Assembly (NCBI GenBank): GCA_964618455.1
Contig: CAZUAQ010000012.1
Location: 1 to 64,000, forward strand
From: CAZUAQ01 sp964618455
GTDB taxonomy: Bacteria; Planctomycetota; Phycisphaerae; UBA1845; PWPN01
Direction of reading: 5' to 3'
DNA length: 64,000 nucleotides
The notes under the pieces are model-generated. The model did no database searches, was not told where the DNA came from, and was given only the letters and a program-made list of their open reading frames with translations. Within the stretch, counting starts at the first letter, position 1; each line of letters opens with the position of its first letter. A program made the translations under genes and the position numbers. This document shows positions 49,884 through 58,253 of the stretch, piece by piece.

Positions 49884-51650
49884 TCACGCGCCGATATTCA
49901 CCAGATACACGACAAGAGCGATGATCGCGCCTACGGCGGCCCAGGTGACGAAGAAGCCGATCCACCCGCGGGCGGTGGGCATCTGGATCTCCCAGTCCCG
50001 CAAGGGGATGAGCTTGCGGTTCGGCGCGGGTTCGACATTGGCGGGCAACGCGACGGGTTCGTCGATGACTTCGCCGCTCTGGACCGGTGTCCGCAGCACC
50101 GCGTAGAAGCGGTCGAGCTTCTCCCGGGCCGGCCGGGCGGTGATCAGGCTTACGACGACCAGCGCGACCAGCCCCGTCGAGAGATACATCAGCATCTGAA
50201 TCGGCAGCGAGAGCTTGCCATCGTAGAGCATCCATGCCGGAAGTTCCGCCGCAAACTGCGCGTTGAAGTCCCAGAGCACAAATGAACCGAAGGCGATCCT
50301 GCCGGTGGCCAGCAGCACCGCGAAACTCGCCAGCGTGCCCGCCCACGCTCCGGCGGAGGTGACGCGCCGCCAGAACATGCCCATCCAGAAAGCGATGCCC
50401 ATCATGGCGGAGATTTTCCAGAAGATCTCGAGTCCCTGGACCACGCTCTCGAAGGCATACGCGAAGTACACACCTCCGGCGACGATCACCGCGGCAGCGA
50501 TGCGCCCGACGGTCAGGTAGTGGTACTCCGTCCGGCCGGGGGATATGTACGGCTTGTAGAGATTCTGCGTGAACAGGCCCGAACTGCAGATCATGAACGA
50601 GTCGCACGAGCTCATCACCGCCGCCAGCAGTGAGGCGATGAAGATGCCGATCAGCCCCGGGGCGATCTTGGGAAGCAATTCGTTGGCCAGCAGGCCGAAC
50701 GACTGGTCAACCTTATCGTCGGCGGTCATCCCGGCGAACATCACGAAGGCGCACATGCCGAGCAACGTCCACGCCACGGTGCAGAACCGCTTGATCATGT
50801 TGCCGGTCACGCCCGCCCACTGCGCGGTACGATCGTCGCGGGCGGAGTTGAACTGCGGCACGTTGTGCGGCTGCGTGGCGAAGCCAACGAGCGCGTTCAG
50901 TGCGATCACGGCGATGTAGAACAGCGTGATCTCTCCCGGCGCGACGAGGCTCCACATGCCCTCGGCGGTCTCGACGTTCGGCGCGGGGTGCTGCTGATAC
51001 GTTTCGATGACCTTGGCATGCAGGACGGCAAAGCCGCCGATTTCGTGAATCGCGAAAGGGAGCAGGATGAACGAGAAGAGGATGGTCATGAGCCCCTGGA
51101 TGAAGTCGGTCACGACCGCCGCGGAAAGCCCGCCCGCCACGCCGTAGATGACGAAAAGCACGGTCATGATGGCGATGGCGTAATCGGTGTTGATGGCTTC
51201 GCCGGTGGTGGCGGCGATGACCGCACCGGAGCCCTTGAGCATGACGCCGATGTTGATCATGAGGTTCAGCATGCCCACGATGACGAAGAGCACCGCCACA
51301 CTCGGGCCGTAACGCGCAAGGAAGTAGTCCGCGGCGGTGATCGCCCGGCAACGCCGTAGCACGCCGGCGATCCACCAGTAAAACGGCGTGACGAACATCC
51401 ACTGCCACTGGTACCAGATGCCGGACATGCCGTTGGTATACGTCTTGGCCGCCACGCTGACCGCCTGGTCGGAGTGCGTGCCGGTGCCGAAGGTGTGGAA
51501 CGTGGCGAAGAGCTTGCCGAAGCGCCGACCGCCGACGAAATAATCGGTGGTGTTGTGGATGGTGCGTCCCATCCAGAGCCCGAGCAGGGTGATCCCCGCC
51601 AGGTAGGCGATGAGCGTGACCATGTCCAGTGGCGGCAGTACGGCAAGCAT
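49884..51650 (-). CDS. Sodium:solute symporter (SSS family)
   Basis: About 588 residues from the ATG at 51650, preceded by GGAGG seven bases upstream; a longer frame to 51797 lacks such a site. It has about thirteen hydrophobic helices, and the family pattern GGRRFGKLFATFHTFGTGTHSDQ is visible near residues 38-60. The transport substrate (sugar, amino acid or organic acid) cannot be inferred from sequence. It is expressed leftward, convergent with dxs, and is not part of the other symporter operon at 55855-57722. Confidence 0.88.
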   Translation of the reverse strand: MLAVLPPLDMVTLIAYLAGITLLGLWMGRTIHNTTDYFVGGRRFGKLFATFHTFGTGTHSDQAVSVAAKTYTNGMSGIWYQWQWMFVTPFYWWIAGVLRRCRAITAADYFLARYGPSVAVLFVIVGMLNLMINIGVMLKGSGAVIAATTGEAINTDYAIAIMTVLFVIYGVAGGLSAAVVTDFIQGLMTILFSFILLPFAIHEIGGFAVLHAKVIETYQQHPAPNVETAEGMWSLVAPGEITLFYIAVIALNALVGFATQPHNVPQFNSARDDRTAQWAGVTGNMIKRFCTVAWTLLGMCAFVMFAGMTADDKVDQSFGLLANELLPKIAPGLIGIFIASLLAAVMSSCDSFMICSSGLFTQNLYKPYISPGRTEYHYLTVGRIAAAVIVAGGVYFAYAFESVVQGLEIFWKISAMMGIAFWMGMFWRRVTSAGAWAGTLASFAVLLATGRIAFGSFVLWDFNAQFAAELPAWMLYDGKLSLPIQMLMYLSTGLVALVVVSLITARPAREKLDRFYAVLRTPVQSGEVIDEPVALPANVEPAPNRKLIPLRDWEIQMPTARGWIGFFVTWAAVGAIIALVVYLVNIGA

Positions 51651-51821
51651 GAGCAATCCTCCAGTGCATCTCGGCGGGGGCTGATGGTAAGGCAACACGA
51701 AGACCTTTGCACCCTTCGCGCGTCGACGGCGATTCGCAAACAAACCGGCGTCGGGAGCGCGGGCACGGGGGTATAATGGGACGAGGGAAGAACGCATTCA
51801 CGAGACGTCGGGAGCAACCGC

Positions 51822-52499
51822 ATGACCACCGAACCGATCTCGCCCGAATCGCTTCGCCTGCCGCCGGGGCCGGAAGGGCTCGAGGCGGACGTGCCCTGCC
51901 CGCGCTGTAGCTACAACTGGCGGGGGCTGACCACACCGCGCTGCCCGGAGTGTGGTTACACCTTCGTATGGCCGCGCGTACTGTCGATCCTCGAGGAGTT
52001 GCGCAACCGGCCGACGCCGGGACAGATCGCGCTCAAGATCGGCATGTGGCTGGTGGTCGGGATGATGTTCGTGCCTTTGCTGTTCCTGGCGCCGGATGTG
52101 CTGATCGTGCTGGGGGTGGCAGGGATCGTCATCGCGATGTTCACCGCCTTTCTCGCGGTGGTGGAGATGATGCTGGTGCTGTTCGTGATTCGGGATTCCA
52201 TCGAAACGATATTCGTGCCGTGGTGGAAGGGGGTGATCGTCAGCACGGCGGTGGGCGTGCTGGCGGTGGAGTCGTTCATCCCCTGGCAGCACGCGCTGGA
52301 TCGGGGCTGGGATGTCCTGAGCACGGCGGAAATTCTCGGGCTCATTGTCATTTTCATCGGTGTCGTGGCCATTCACTACGGGGTGGTTCAGGCGCGGATG
52401 AAGGAGCTCATCCCGATGTCCACGCGTAGACTGATCACCGCCGTCGGCATGGCGAAACTCCTCGTGCTGTCCGGCATCGTGTTCCTCGCGATGTTATGA
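51822..52499 (+). CDS. Membrane protein with N-terminal zinc ribbon (paralogue 1)
   Basis: 225 residues. The N-terminal ribbon CPRCSYNWRGLTTPRCPECGYTF (about 25-47) has the Phycisphaerae-type CxxC...CxxC spacing, followed by four helices (about 75-95, 99-125, 135-155 and 170-200). The ATG has GGGAG seven bases before it. It is followed immediately by a paralogue with the same architecture (52511-53191), whose start region overlaps this stop, so the two form a tandem operon. The function is unknown. It resembles the protein at 15-656, where the ribbon is C-terminal. Confidence 0.75.
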   Translation: MTTEPISPESLRLPPGPEGLEADVPCPRCSYNWRGLTTPRCPECGYTFVWPRVLSILEELRNRPTPGQIALKIGMWLVVGMMFVPLLFLAPDVLIVLGVAGIVIAMFTAFLAVVEMMLVLFVIRDSIETIFVPWWKGVIVSTAVGVLAVESFIPWQHALDRGWDVLSTAEILGLIVIFIGVVAIHYGVVQARMKELIPMSTRRLITAVGMAKLLVLSGIVFLAML

Positions 52500-52510
52500 T
52501 GGGATGCCTC

Positions 52511-53191
52511 ATGGATTCCGCATCTGTTGTGATCCCGGAACTGCCACCCGGTCCCGAGGGGCTGGATGCCGATCTGCCCTGCCCGGAATGTGATTACAAC
52601 CTGCGCGGCCTGAGGACGCCGCGCTGTCCGGAGTGCGGGTACATTTTCCGATGGGATGATGTTCCCAGGTTACTTGAGCGTGGCAAGCAGTCGCATACGT
52701 ACAAGTACGTCATCTGGGGGGCTGCATTCATCCTGCTGATCACTGGGATTGTCTACTGGCCGATCCCTGTGATCATCGCCGCCTGGATTATGCTGGTCGG
52801 AATGTTCTCTTTTGTGGCGTGGCTGAATACACGTTTTGAGCTGCTCTTCGCTCGCTTGATGATGCCAGGACTTTCGCGTCGACACGAACAATACTGGTGG
52901 TTGGGGATGATGTGTGCCCTGGTCGTGACGTTTCTCACTGCATCCATCTTTGCTCCCGTCCCCGAGGCGTATATCCGGCACGGTCCGTGGGCCATGAGTT
53001 GGGATCATTGGTTGGTCCTGGTGGCCGTGGTCACGCTGATGACCTGCATCCAAGCGCCGATCGTTGCTCTCGCCAACGAGAAGACGAGGCGTTCGCTGTC
53101 GATGTGGCAACTCTTTCCCGTGACGTGGGTGGTCAAGGCGGTGTGCATCCTCGGCATCATCCAGTTCATACACGTGATCGCGTATCGGTGA
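52511..53191 (+). CDS. Membrane protein with N-terminal zinc ribbon (paralogue 2)
   Basis: 226 residues with ribbon CPECDYNLRGLRTPRCPECGYIF near residues 24-46 and about four helices. It is related to the preceding gene in ribbon sequence and layout, pointing to tandem duplication. In-frame ATGs at 52496 and 52499-region precede the chosen ATG at 52511; I prefer 52511 because its product then lines up with the start of paralogue 1 (M-x-x-x...-PPGPEGL). Expression is likely coupled to the first copy. The function is unknown. Confidence 0.7.
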   Translation: MDSASVVIPELPPGPEGLDADLPCPECDYNLRGLRTPRCPECGYIFRWDDVPRLLERGKQSHTYKYVIWGAAFILLITGIVYWPIPVIIAAWIMLVGMFSFVAWLNTRFELLFARLMMPGLSRRHEQYWWLGMMCALVVTFLTASIFAPVPEAYIRHGPWAMSWDHWLVLVAVVTLMTCIQAPIVALANEKTRRSLSMWQLFPVTWVVKAVCILGIIQFIHVIAYR

Positions 53192-53216
53192 CTCGTGGAA
53201 ACCGCTGCCGAGGGGC

Positions 53217-54920
53217 TCAAACGCGTTCAAGCGCGGTCCAGTCCGTGGCGGCGTAGATGCGTGCGAGCACCCAGACGACTAGCAGCACGGGCAGGGCGGC
53301 CCACGGGACGAGTTCCGGCCGTGCGAGCTTGAGCCCGTAGTGTGAAAAGCCCACCAGCGCGGGCACGCCCAGCACGACCAGCGAGCGGATGAAGCGGCCG
53401 GACGCGTGCGAGGCGGAGAATCCCTGAGAGAAGGGAAGCTCGCGTCCGAGCACCAGGCCGTAGAACATGGCGAGCATGAGCGTGGCCGCCGTGGCCAGCA
53501 GCACGTCCGAAGCGATGGCCGGCCCCCAGTAACCTATACACAGCAACGCCACGATGCCCTGCGGCACGAGCACGTACTTGACCAGCACCACCTTGAGCGT
53601 GCCCATCAGCACCTGGCCGGGCCGGGCGAAGGGCAGCGCCTCGTAGACCCACGCCGCCTCCGGCTGGGCGGTGAAGCGAATCTGCATCAGGATCGACGAG
53701 ATCGTCGCGCAACCCAAATACAGCAGAATCAGGTGCTTGTCGGTCGTGGGCAGTTGGCGGAAGTTCTCGACCACGCCGGCGTTGTCATTCTTGAACAGGA
53801 ACACCGCGCCCAGGATGACGAGAAACGAGAGGGCGGAGTAGGCCCGCATCTTGAACTGCCGGTCGCGCCCGCTGATCTGCCAGATGAGCTCAAAGACGGC
53901 GCGTTGCTGCGGCGAGCGCGACGCGAAGCGCGACAGGTACGCCGAGAGCGGCTTTCCGGATGCAGGGGCGCGTGCGGAGTCAGGCGATACGTCGCCGGAG
54001 GGCGAGTGTTGCAGCCGGGCGAGCTCGCGATTGAACCCCGGGGCGAGAAACTTCACGACGATGAAGATGCCTGCCAGCGGCAGAATCACCGCCATCAGCG
54101 TCAGGAGGATCTGCGGGTGATCGACGTTCCCGACGAGCAGATCGATCGGACCGGCCATCCATGCCGGCGGCAGGAGATAGATCCACCAGTGGCTGGCGAT
54201 GTCGAGCCGCTCCATGATCGGCGTCCGCAGCAGGCGCGGTACGATCTGGTACCCCCCGACAACAAGCACCGTCATGAAGACCTGGAAATACACCAGCAGA
54301 TCGCGGAAGCGCTCGCCGGTGGTGAAGCGCATCATGGTGAGGTACAGAAGGTTGGTCACGAAGATGACGAACAGCGTGGAGAGCACGAGCGTGGCGAGGA
54401 ACACCAGCGGAAACAACGGATGCAGCATCACGCCGAACAGGAGCGTCGCGCCGCCGAGGCTGAGCGCGATAAGCGAGAGGTGCGACGTGATGTGCGCGAT
54501 GCGGGCCACGAGCAGCGTTCGCCCGTCCACCGGCCGGGGCAGCAGAATCTGGTTGTCCGTCGGGTCGAGCAGCACGGAGGAAAAGTCCGCCACCAGCGTC
54601 ATGGTCATCATCACCATGATGATCCCGCANNNNNNNNNNAACGTGTGAATGAAGGTCAGGGCGACCAGCGGATGACCGACGGTGAGCGCGCCCGCCATGA
54701 GGAAGCCCATGATCGTGTTGAAGACGAGCGTGGCGTTGCGGGCGTTGTTGGGTTTCTTGTCGGTGTCGGCCTGGCGACGGAGGCGACCGAGCGTGTGCCG
54801 ACGTTCATCGAGCGTGAGTTTCGTTTCGAGTATCGCCCGGAACCGGGGAATGTCCACGTTCAACCGGCGCAGCATCGGGCTCGCCAGATCCGCCAGGCGC
54901 AGCGTCCACTCATTGAACAC
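53217..54920 (-). CDS. ABC-2-type transporter permease-like protein, interrupted by an assembly gap
   Basis: About 567 residues read through with ten N at 54630-54639 taken as three to four codons. The start is a GTG overlapping the end of the ATPase gene by eleven bases. The chain has several helices: about 70-130, 155-210, 230-250, 280-300, then a C-terminal set after 380. This fits an export permease of the ABC-2 kind, and its ATPase partner is encoded directly upstream. Charged segments such as RRQADTDKKP and the cytoplasmic loop near 320-350 are notable. Because the gap size may be a placeholder, the true frame and residues around position 94 are uncertain. The exported substrate is unknown. 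Confidence 0.72.
   Translation of the reverse strand: MFNEWTLRLADLASPMLRRLNVDIPRFRAILETKLTLDERRHTLGRLRRQADTDKKPNNARNATLVFNTIMGFLMAGALTVGHPLVALTFIHTXXXXCGIIMVMMTMTLVADFSSVLLDPTDNQILLPRPVDGRTLLVARIAHITSHLSLIALSLGGATLLFGVMLHPLFPLVFLATLVLSTLFVIFVTNLLYLTMMRFTTGERFRDLLVYFQVFMTVLVVGGYQIVPRLLRTPIMERLDIASHWWIYLLPPAWMAGPIDLLVGNVDHPQILLTLMAVILPLAGIFIVVKFLAPGFNRELARLQHSPSGDVSPDSARAPASGKPLSAYLSRFASRSPQQRAVFELIWQISGRDRQFKMRAYSALSFLVILGAVFLFKNDNAGVVENFRQLPTTDKHLILLYLGCATISSILMQIRFTAQPEAAWVYEALPFARPGQVLMGTLKVVLVKYVLVPQGIVALLCIGYWGPAIASDVLLATAATLMLAMFYGLVLGRELPFSQGFSASHASGRFIRSLVVLGVPALVGFSHYGLKLARPELVPWAALPVLLVVWVLARIYAATDWTALERV
54630..54639. other. Assembly gap (10 N)
   Basis: Ten N interrupt the permease gene. 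Ten is a common placeholder length, so the real missing stretch may be longer or shorter and may hide or create a frameshift. Confidence 0.95.
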
Positions 54921-55707
54921 GGGCCGCCTCGCTCCCGGGGCCGAGCACGTCGACGAAGCGCCTGGCCAGATCGCCGTGCTCGCCCTCGCTGGTCAGCTGC
55001 GTGAAGATGCGCTCCAGGGAGGCTTCCTTGTCGCGCTGCTGGAGTTCCTCGAAGGTGCCGTCGGCGACGATCTCTCCCTTGTTCAGGATGATGATGCGAT
55101 CGCAGACGCGCTCGACGACGTCCATGACGTGGGAGCAATAGAAGATAGTTTTCCCGCGGGCGGCGAGCTGGGCGAAGATCTCCTTGACGGTCACGGCGGC
55201 GTTGGCATCGAGGCCCGACAGTGGCTCGTCGAGGAAGATCACGTCGGGATCGTGAATCACGCCCGCGCTGAGCAGGACCTTCTGCTTCATGCCCTTGCTG
55301 AAGGTGGACATGCGCTGGTCGATCTCGGCGCTGAGGCCGAAGAGGTCGAGCATCTGCGTCGCGCGGCGGGCAATCTCGTCGTCTTCCATGTGGTAGAGCC
55401 GGCCGATGAAGCGGAGATATTCCATCGGCGTCAGGGCGTCGTAGAGGGCGGCGGACTCGGGCACGTAACCAATGCGGCGTTTGACCTCGAGTGGATCCTC
55501 GCGAACGTTCACCCCCGCCACGGTTACCTCGCCGTCGTAGCCGTTCTCCATGCCGATCATGATGCGCACGGTGGTCGTTTTGCCGGCGCCGTTCGGGCCC
55601 AGGTAGCCGAGGATCTGGCCGGGCGTCACGTCAAGGTGGATCCCGCGCAGAACTTCTTTCTCGCCGTAGCGCATGGTCAGGTCGCGAATGGTAATGATGG
55701 GTGGCAT
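54910..55707 (-). CDS. ABC transporter ATP-binding protein
   Basis: 265 residues. Walker A is GPNGAGKTT, the signature is FSKGMKQKVLL (family LSGGQ equivalent), Walker B is PDVIFLDEP, and the switch His lies in FYCSHVMD. It belongs to the drug/ABC-2-export type of ATPase (similar to NatA or CcmA-like exporters) and is paired with the permease gene, which it overlaps by eleven bases. It powers export of an unknown substrate. It follows the symporter block after a 147-base gap, so it probably has its own promoter. Confidence 0.92.
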   Translation of the reverse strand: MPPIITIRDLTMRYGEKEVLRGIHLDVTPGQILGYLGPNGAGKTTTVRIMIGMENGYDGEVTVAGVNVREDPLEVKRRIGYVPESAALYDALTPMEYLRFIGRLYHMEDDEIARRATQMLDLFGLSAEIDQRMSTFSKGMKQKVLLSAGVIHDPDVIFLDEPLSGLDANAAVTVKEIFAQLAARGKTIFYCSHVMDVVERVCDRIIILNKGEIVADGTFEELQQRDKEASLERIFTQLTSEGEHGDLARRFVDVLGPGSEAARVQ

Positions 55708-55854
55708 GAAACCCCGCCGAAGCCTTCCATGTGTTCGAGTGCCGCCTGCACTCGGCAGCTCCTGTCACGTAGCGCACATCACAAACCGGCCATTGTAACT
55801 TGCCCCGCACGAAGATGCGCGTGCGTCCAGACGGTGGGCGTGTTCACCGGTGGT

Positions 55855-56088
55855 TCACCGTTTTCGCGTGTATTTCAAGCCGATGACGAAGCTCGCCACG
55901 CCGCCGATCACCAGCACGCTTCCGGCGACCACGTTCATGACGACTTCCCCCTTTTGCAGCGGCCTGATCAGCGTCGTCATCAGCACCAGCAGGCCGATGA
56001 GCGTCAGAATCGCCCCGTTGGGCAGGCCCATGTGGAGTTCTGCCTTCCGCTCCAGGGGTTTGTTCGAGTAGTCCAGCTTTTCAGTCAT
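55855..56088 (-). CDS. Small two-helix membrane protein
   Basis: 77 residues from the ATG at 56088, with two helices (about 27-45 and 50-71) and a Lys/Glu-rich N-terminus. The start lies 20 bases after the stop of the symporter gene 56109-57722, and no terminator separates them. It may be an accessory subunit of that symporter. It resembles no family I can name. A longer frame to 56214 reads back into the symporter gene and is not used. Confidence 0.6.
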   Translation of the reverse strand: MTEKLDYSNKPLERKAELHMGLPNGAILTLIGLLVLMTTLIRPLQKGEVVMNVVAGSVLVIGGVASFVIGLKYTRKR

Positions 56089-56108
56089 GGGGGCGTTTGC
56101 CTTTCGCG

Positions 56109-57722
56109 TCAATTCACCAGGATGCCGATCGGTTTGTGGAAGTAGTGGGTCCAGAACAGAAGAAGCCCGCCCATGCCGGCTGCCAGAGCCAGCGCTCCCA
56201 CCACGAGCTTCCACGGCAGACGTGTATCGATGTCCACAGCTTCCGTGGCGGGGATGGGCTTGCCGGGGATCAGTGCGCTCATCACTACGGTGACGATCAT
56301 GGTCAGCGGGAAGGTGATGAGCACGCGAAGGAAGAGCGTTTGCTCGGCATAGGGCTTCAAGGATCCTTGATAATCGAGAATCACCAATGCCACAGCGACC
56401 GCTCCACCGCTGATGAGTCCAATGAGTGCCGCCGTTCCATGGGCCTTGCGCCAGAACGTCCCCAGGATCGTGATGGCGGCGAAGGGCGGCATGATCGTCG
56501 CCAGTACGGAGATGGCGAAGATGAGCATCCCCTCGTTCTGGTACTTGAAGATGAACGCCGTGCCGATCGCGCTGAGCGTGAAGACCACGCCCAGCACCTT
56601 CGAGGCTTTCACGTAGAAGGATTCGCTCCGCCCGGGGACGATGAAGCGCTTGAAGAGATCGTTCGTGAACATCGCGCAGAAGGCGTTGATCTGTGAGTCC
56701 GCGCTGGAAAAGACCCCGGCGATCAGCCCGACGATCATCACGCCGTAAAGCCCGTGGGGCAGGAACTTGCGGATCAGCATCGGCATCGCCAGGTCGTTCT
56801 TTTCCAGACCCGGGAAGTAATGCAGTGCCGCCAGCGCGGGCAGCATCACCAGAAACGGCATCAGCAGTCCGAGCCAGAACGACGCGCCGAGATACATGAC
56901 CGAGGCATCTTCTTCACTGCGCGACGCGAGCGGCCGCTGCACGACCTGCGCCTCGCACGACCAGTAGCTCATGCCCATCATCATGCAGCCGAGGACCATG
57001 ACGACGTAATGGCCGAATGGCGTGTCAGACCGCCACAGTCCGCCCTTGTCGGCGGGGATCACTTGGGCGATGCCGGTGATGCCGCCGATGTCCCACAGCA
57101 CCGCCACCGAGAGGAAGATGAACGGAAAGAACATCAGCGCGATCTGAAGCACGTCGGTGGCGACCACCGCGCGGAATCCGCCGATCAACGTATAGAATGC
57201 CGCGATGATCGACAGCACGACAATCGACGTATTCAGATCCCAGCCCACCAGCGTGTTCAACACCAGCGCCCCGGCGTAGAGATACAGGCCGAGGTTGAAC
57301 AGCATCCAGACCAGCGACCAGATGACACTGTACGCGACGCCGACCGGCGTGGAGTACCGCTTTTCCAGCCATCCACCGAGCGTCATCACGTTCAGGCGTC
57401 GCAGCTTCGGCATGATGAAGAGCGCAACGAGAATCAGGCCCAGCCCGTTGGCCCAGCCGTGGTGTACGACGATCAGCCCGAAGCCGTACGCCATGCCCGC
57501 ACCGCCGAGAAAATCATTGGCGTTCAGATTCGTCGCTACCGTTGAGAGCGAACCGATGAACCCCGGCACCTTGCGGTCGGCGAGGAATGAGCCTTCCAGC
57601 GTGCCCCCCGACTTGCGCATCAGGATGCCCCAGGTGACGACGCCGATCACGAAGACCGCGATCATCGCCCACTCGGTCCAGATCAGTTGCTCGATGGGGC
57701 CTGATGCCGCCAGGATCCACAT
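56109..57722 (-). CDS. Sodium:solute symporter (SSS family)
   Basis: 537 residues with about thirteen helices. The N-terminal pattern GSFLADRKVPGFIGSLSTVATNLNANDFLG matches the sodium-solute-symporter core, in which GG-x-F and surrounding Ser/Asn residues line the ion path. The ATG has GGAAGGTGG a few bases before it. It is followed in the same direction by a small two-helix protein gene after 20 bases. Substrates of the family include sugars, proline, acetate and pantothenate, and none can be fixed here. It is a paralogue, not a close copy, of the symporter at 49884-51650. Confidence 0.88.
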   Translation of the reverse strand: MWILAASGPIEQLIWTEWAMIAVFVIGVVTWGILMRKSGGTLEGSFLADRKVPGFIGSLSTVATNLNANDFLGGAGMAYGFGLIVVHHGWANGLGLILVALFIMPKLRRLNVMTLGGWLEKRYSTPVGVAYSVIWSLVWMLFNLGLYLYAGALVLNTLVGWDLNTSIVVLSIIAAFYTLIGGFRAVVATDVLQIALMFFPFIFLSVAVLWDIGGITGIAQVIPADKGGLWRSDTPFGHYVVMVLGCMMMGMSYWSCEAQVVQRPLASRSEEDASVMYLGASFWLGLLMPFLVMLPALAALHYFPGLEKNDLAMPMLIRKFLPHGLYGVMIVGLIAGVFSSADSQINAFCAMFTNDLFKRFIVPGRSESFYVKASKVLGVVFTLSAIGTAFIFKYQNEGMLIFAISVLATIMPPFAAITILGTFWRKAHGTAALIGLISGGAVAVALVILDYQGSLKPYAEQTLFLRVLITFPLTMIVTVVMSALIPGKPIPATEAVDIDTRLPWKLVVGALALAAGMGGLLLFWTHYFHKPIGILVN

Positions 57723-57926
57723 GGATTGCCACCTTCCGTCGCAGCGGTGTGCGAACGCTCGATCCTCTCATGCATGGTGAAGTGCCCCCGCCTCCGCATG
57801 TTGGGGGGTGCGGTTTTCATCGGTGCCGCTCGCGCCTCTGAAAGCCGTGCGTGGTATTGTGACCGAAGTGGGCGGAAGGAACCAGACCGGCGTGGTGATT
57901 TGAGGGCACAACCGGGAGTGACACGA

Positions 57927-58220
57927 GTGACCGATACGACACTTTTCTGTCATCGATGCGGCCGCATCCTGCATCCGGGCAGCGGCGATTTCTTCGTGGT
58001 GACCCTCGAAGCCGTGGCGGACCCGTCACCGCCGCGGATCGATGCCGAGGATCTCGCCGATGACACGCAGGAGCGACTGAAGCAGCTCGCGTCCGCGATG
58101 GAGAACCTTTCCGCCGCGGAGGCGATGGACCAGGTCTACCGCCGGATGATTCTGAACCTGTGTACACGGTGCTATCACGATTGGATCGAGGACCCCACCG
58201 GCTCGACGCCGGAGCATTAG
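57927..58220 (+). CDS. Small two-CxxC protein
   Basis: About 97 residues starting at a GTG with GGGAG eight bases upstream. CHRCG (9-13) near the N-terminus and CTRCY near the C-terminus (about 81-85) could bind one zinc between them, with a helical acidic middle. It is divergent from the symporter at 56109-57722 and convergent with the diguanylate cyclase. Planctomycetes have several such short zinc-binding proteins of unknown role. Confidence 0.6.
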   Translation: MTDTTLFCHRCGRILHPGSGDFFVVTLEAVADPSPPRIDAEDLADDTQERLKQLASAMENLSAAEAMDQVYRRMILNLCTRCYHDWIEDPTGSTPEH

Positions 58221-58253
58221 TACGTCAGTCAGGCAAGGCGCAATCGCATGGGC

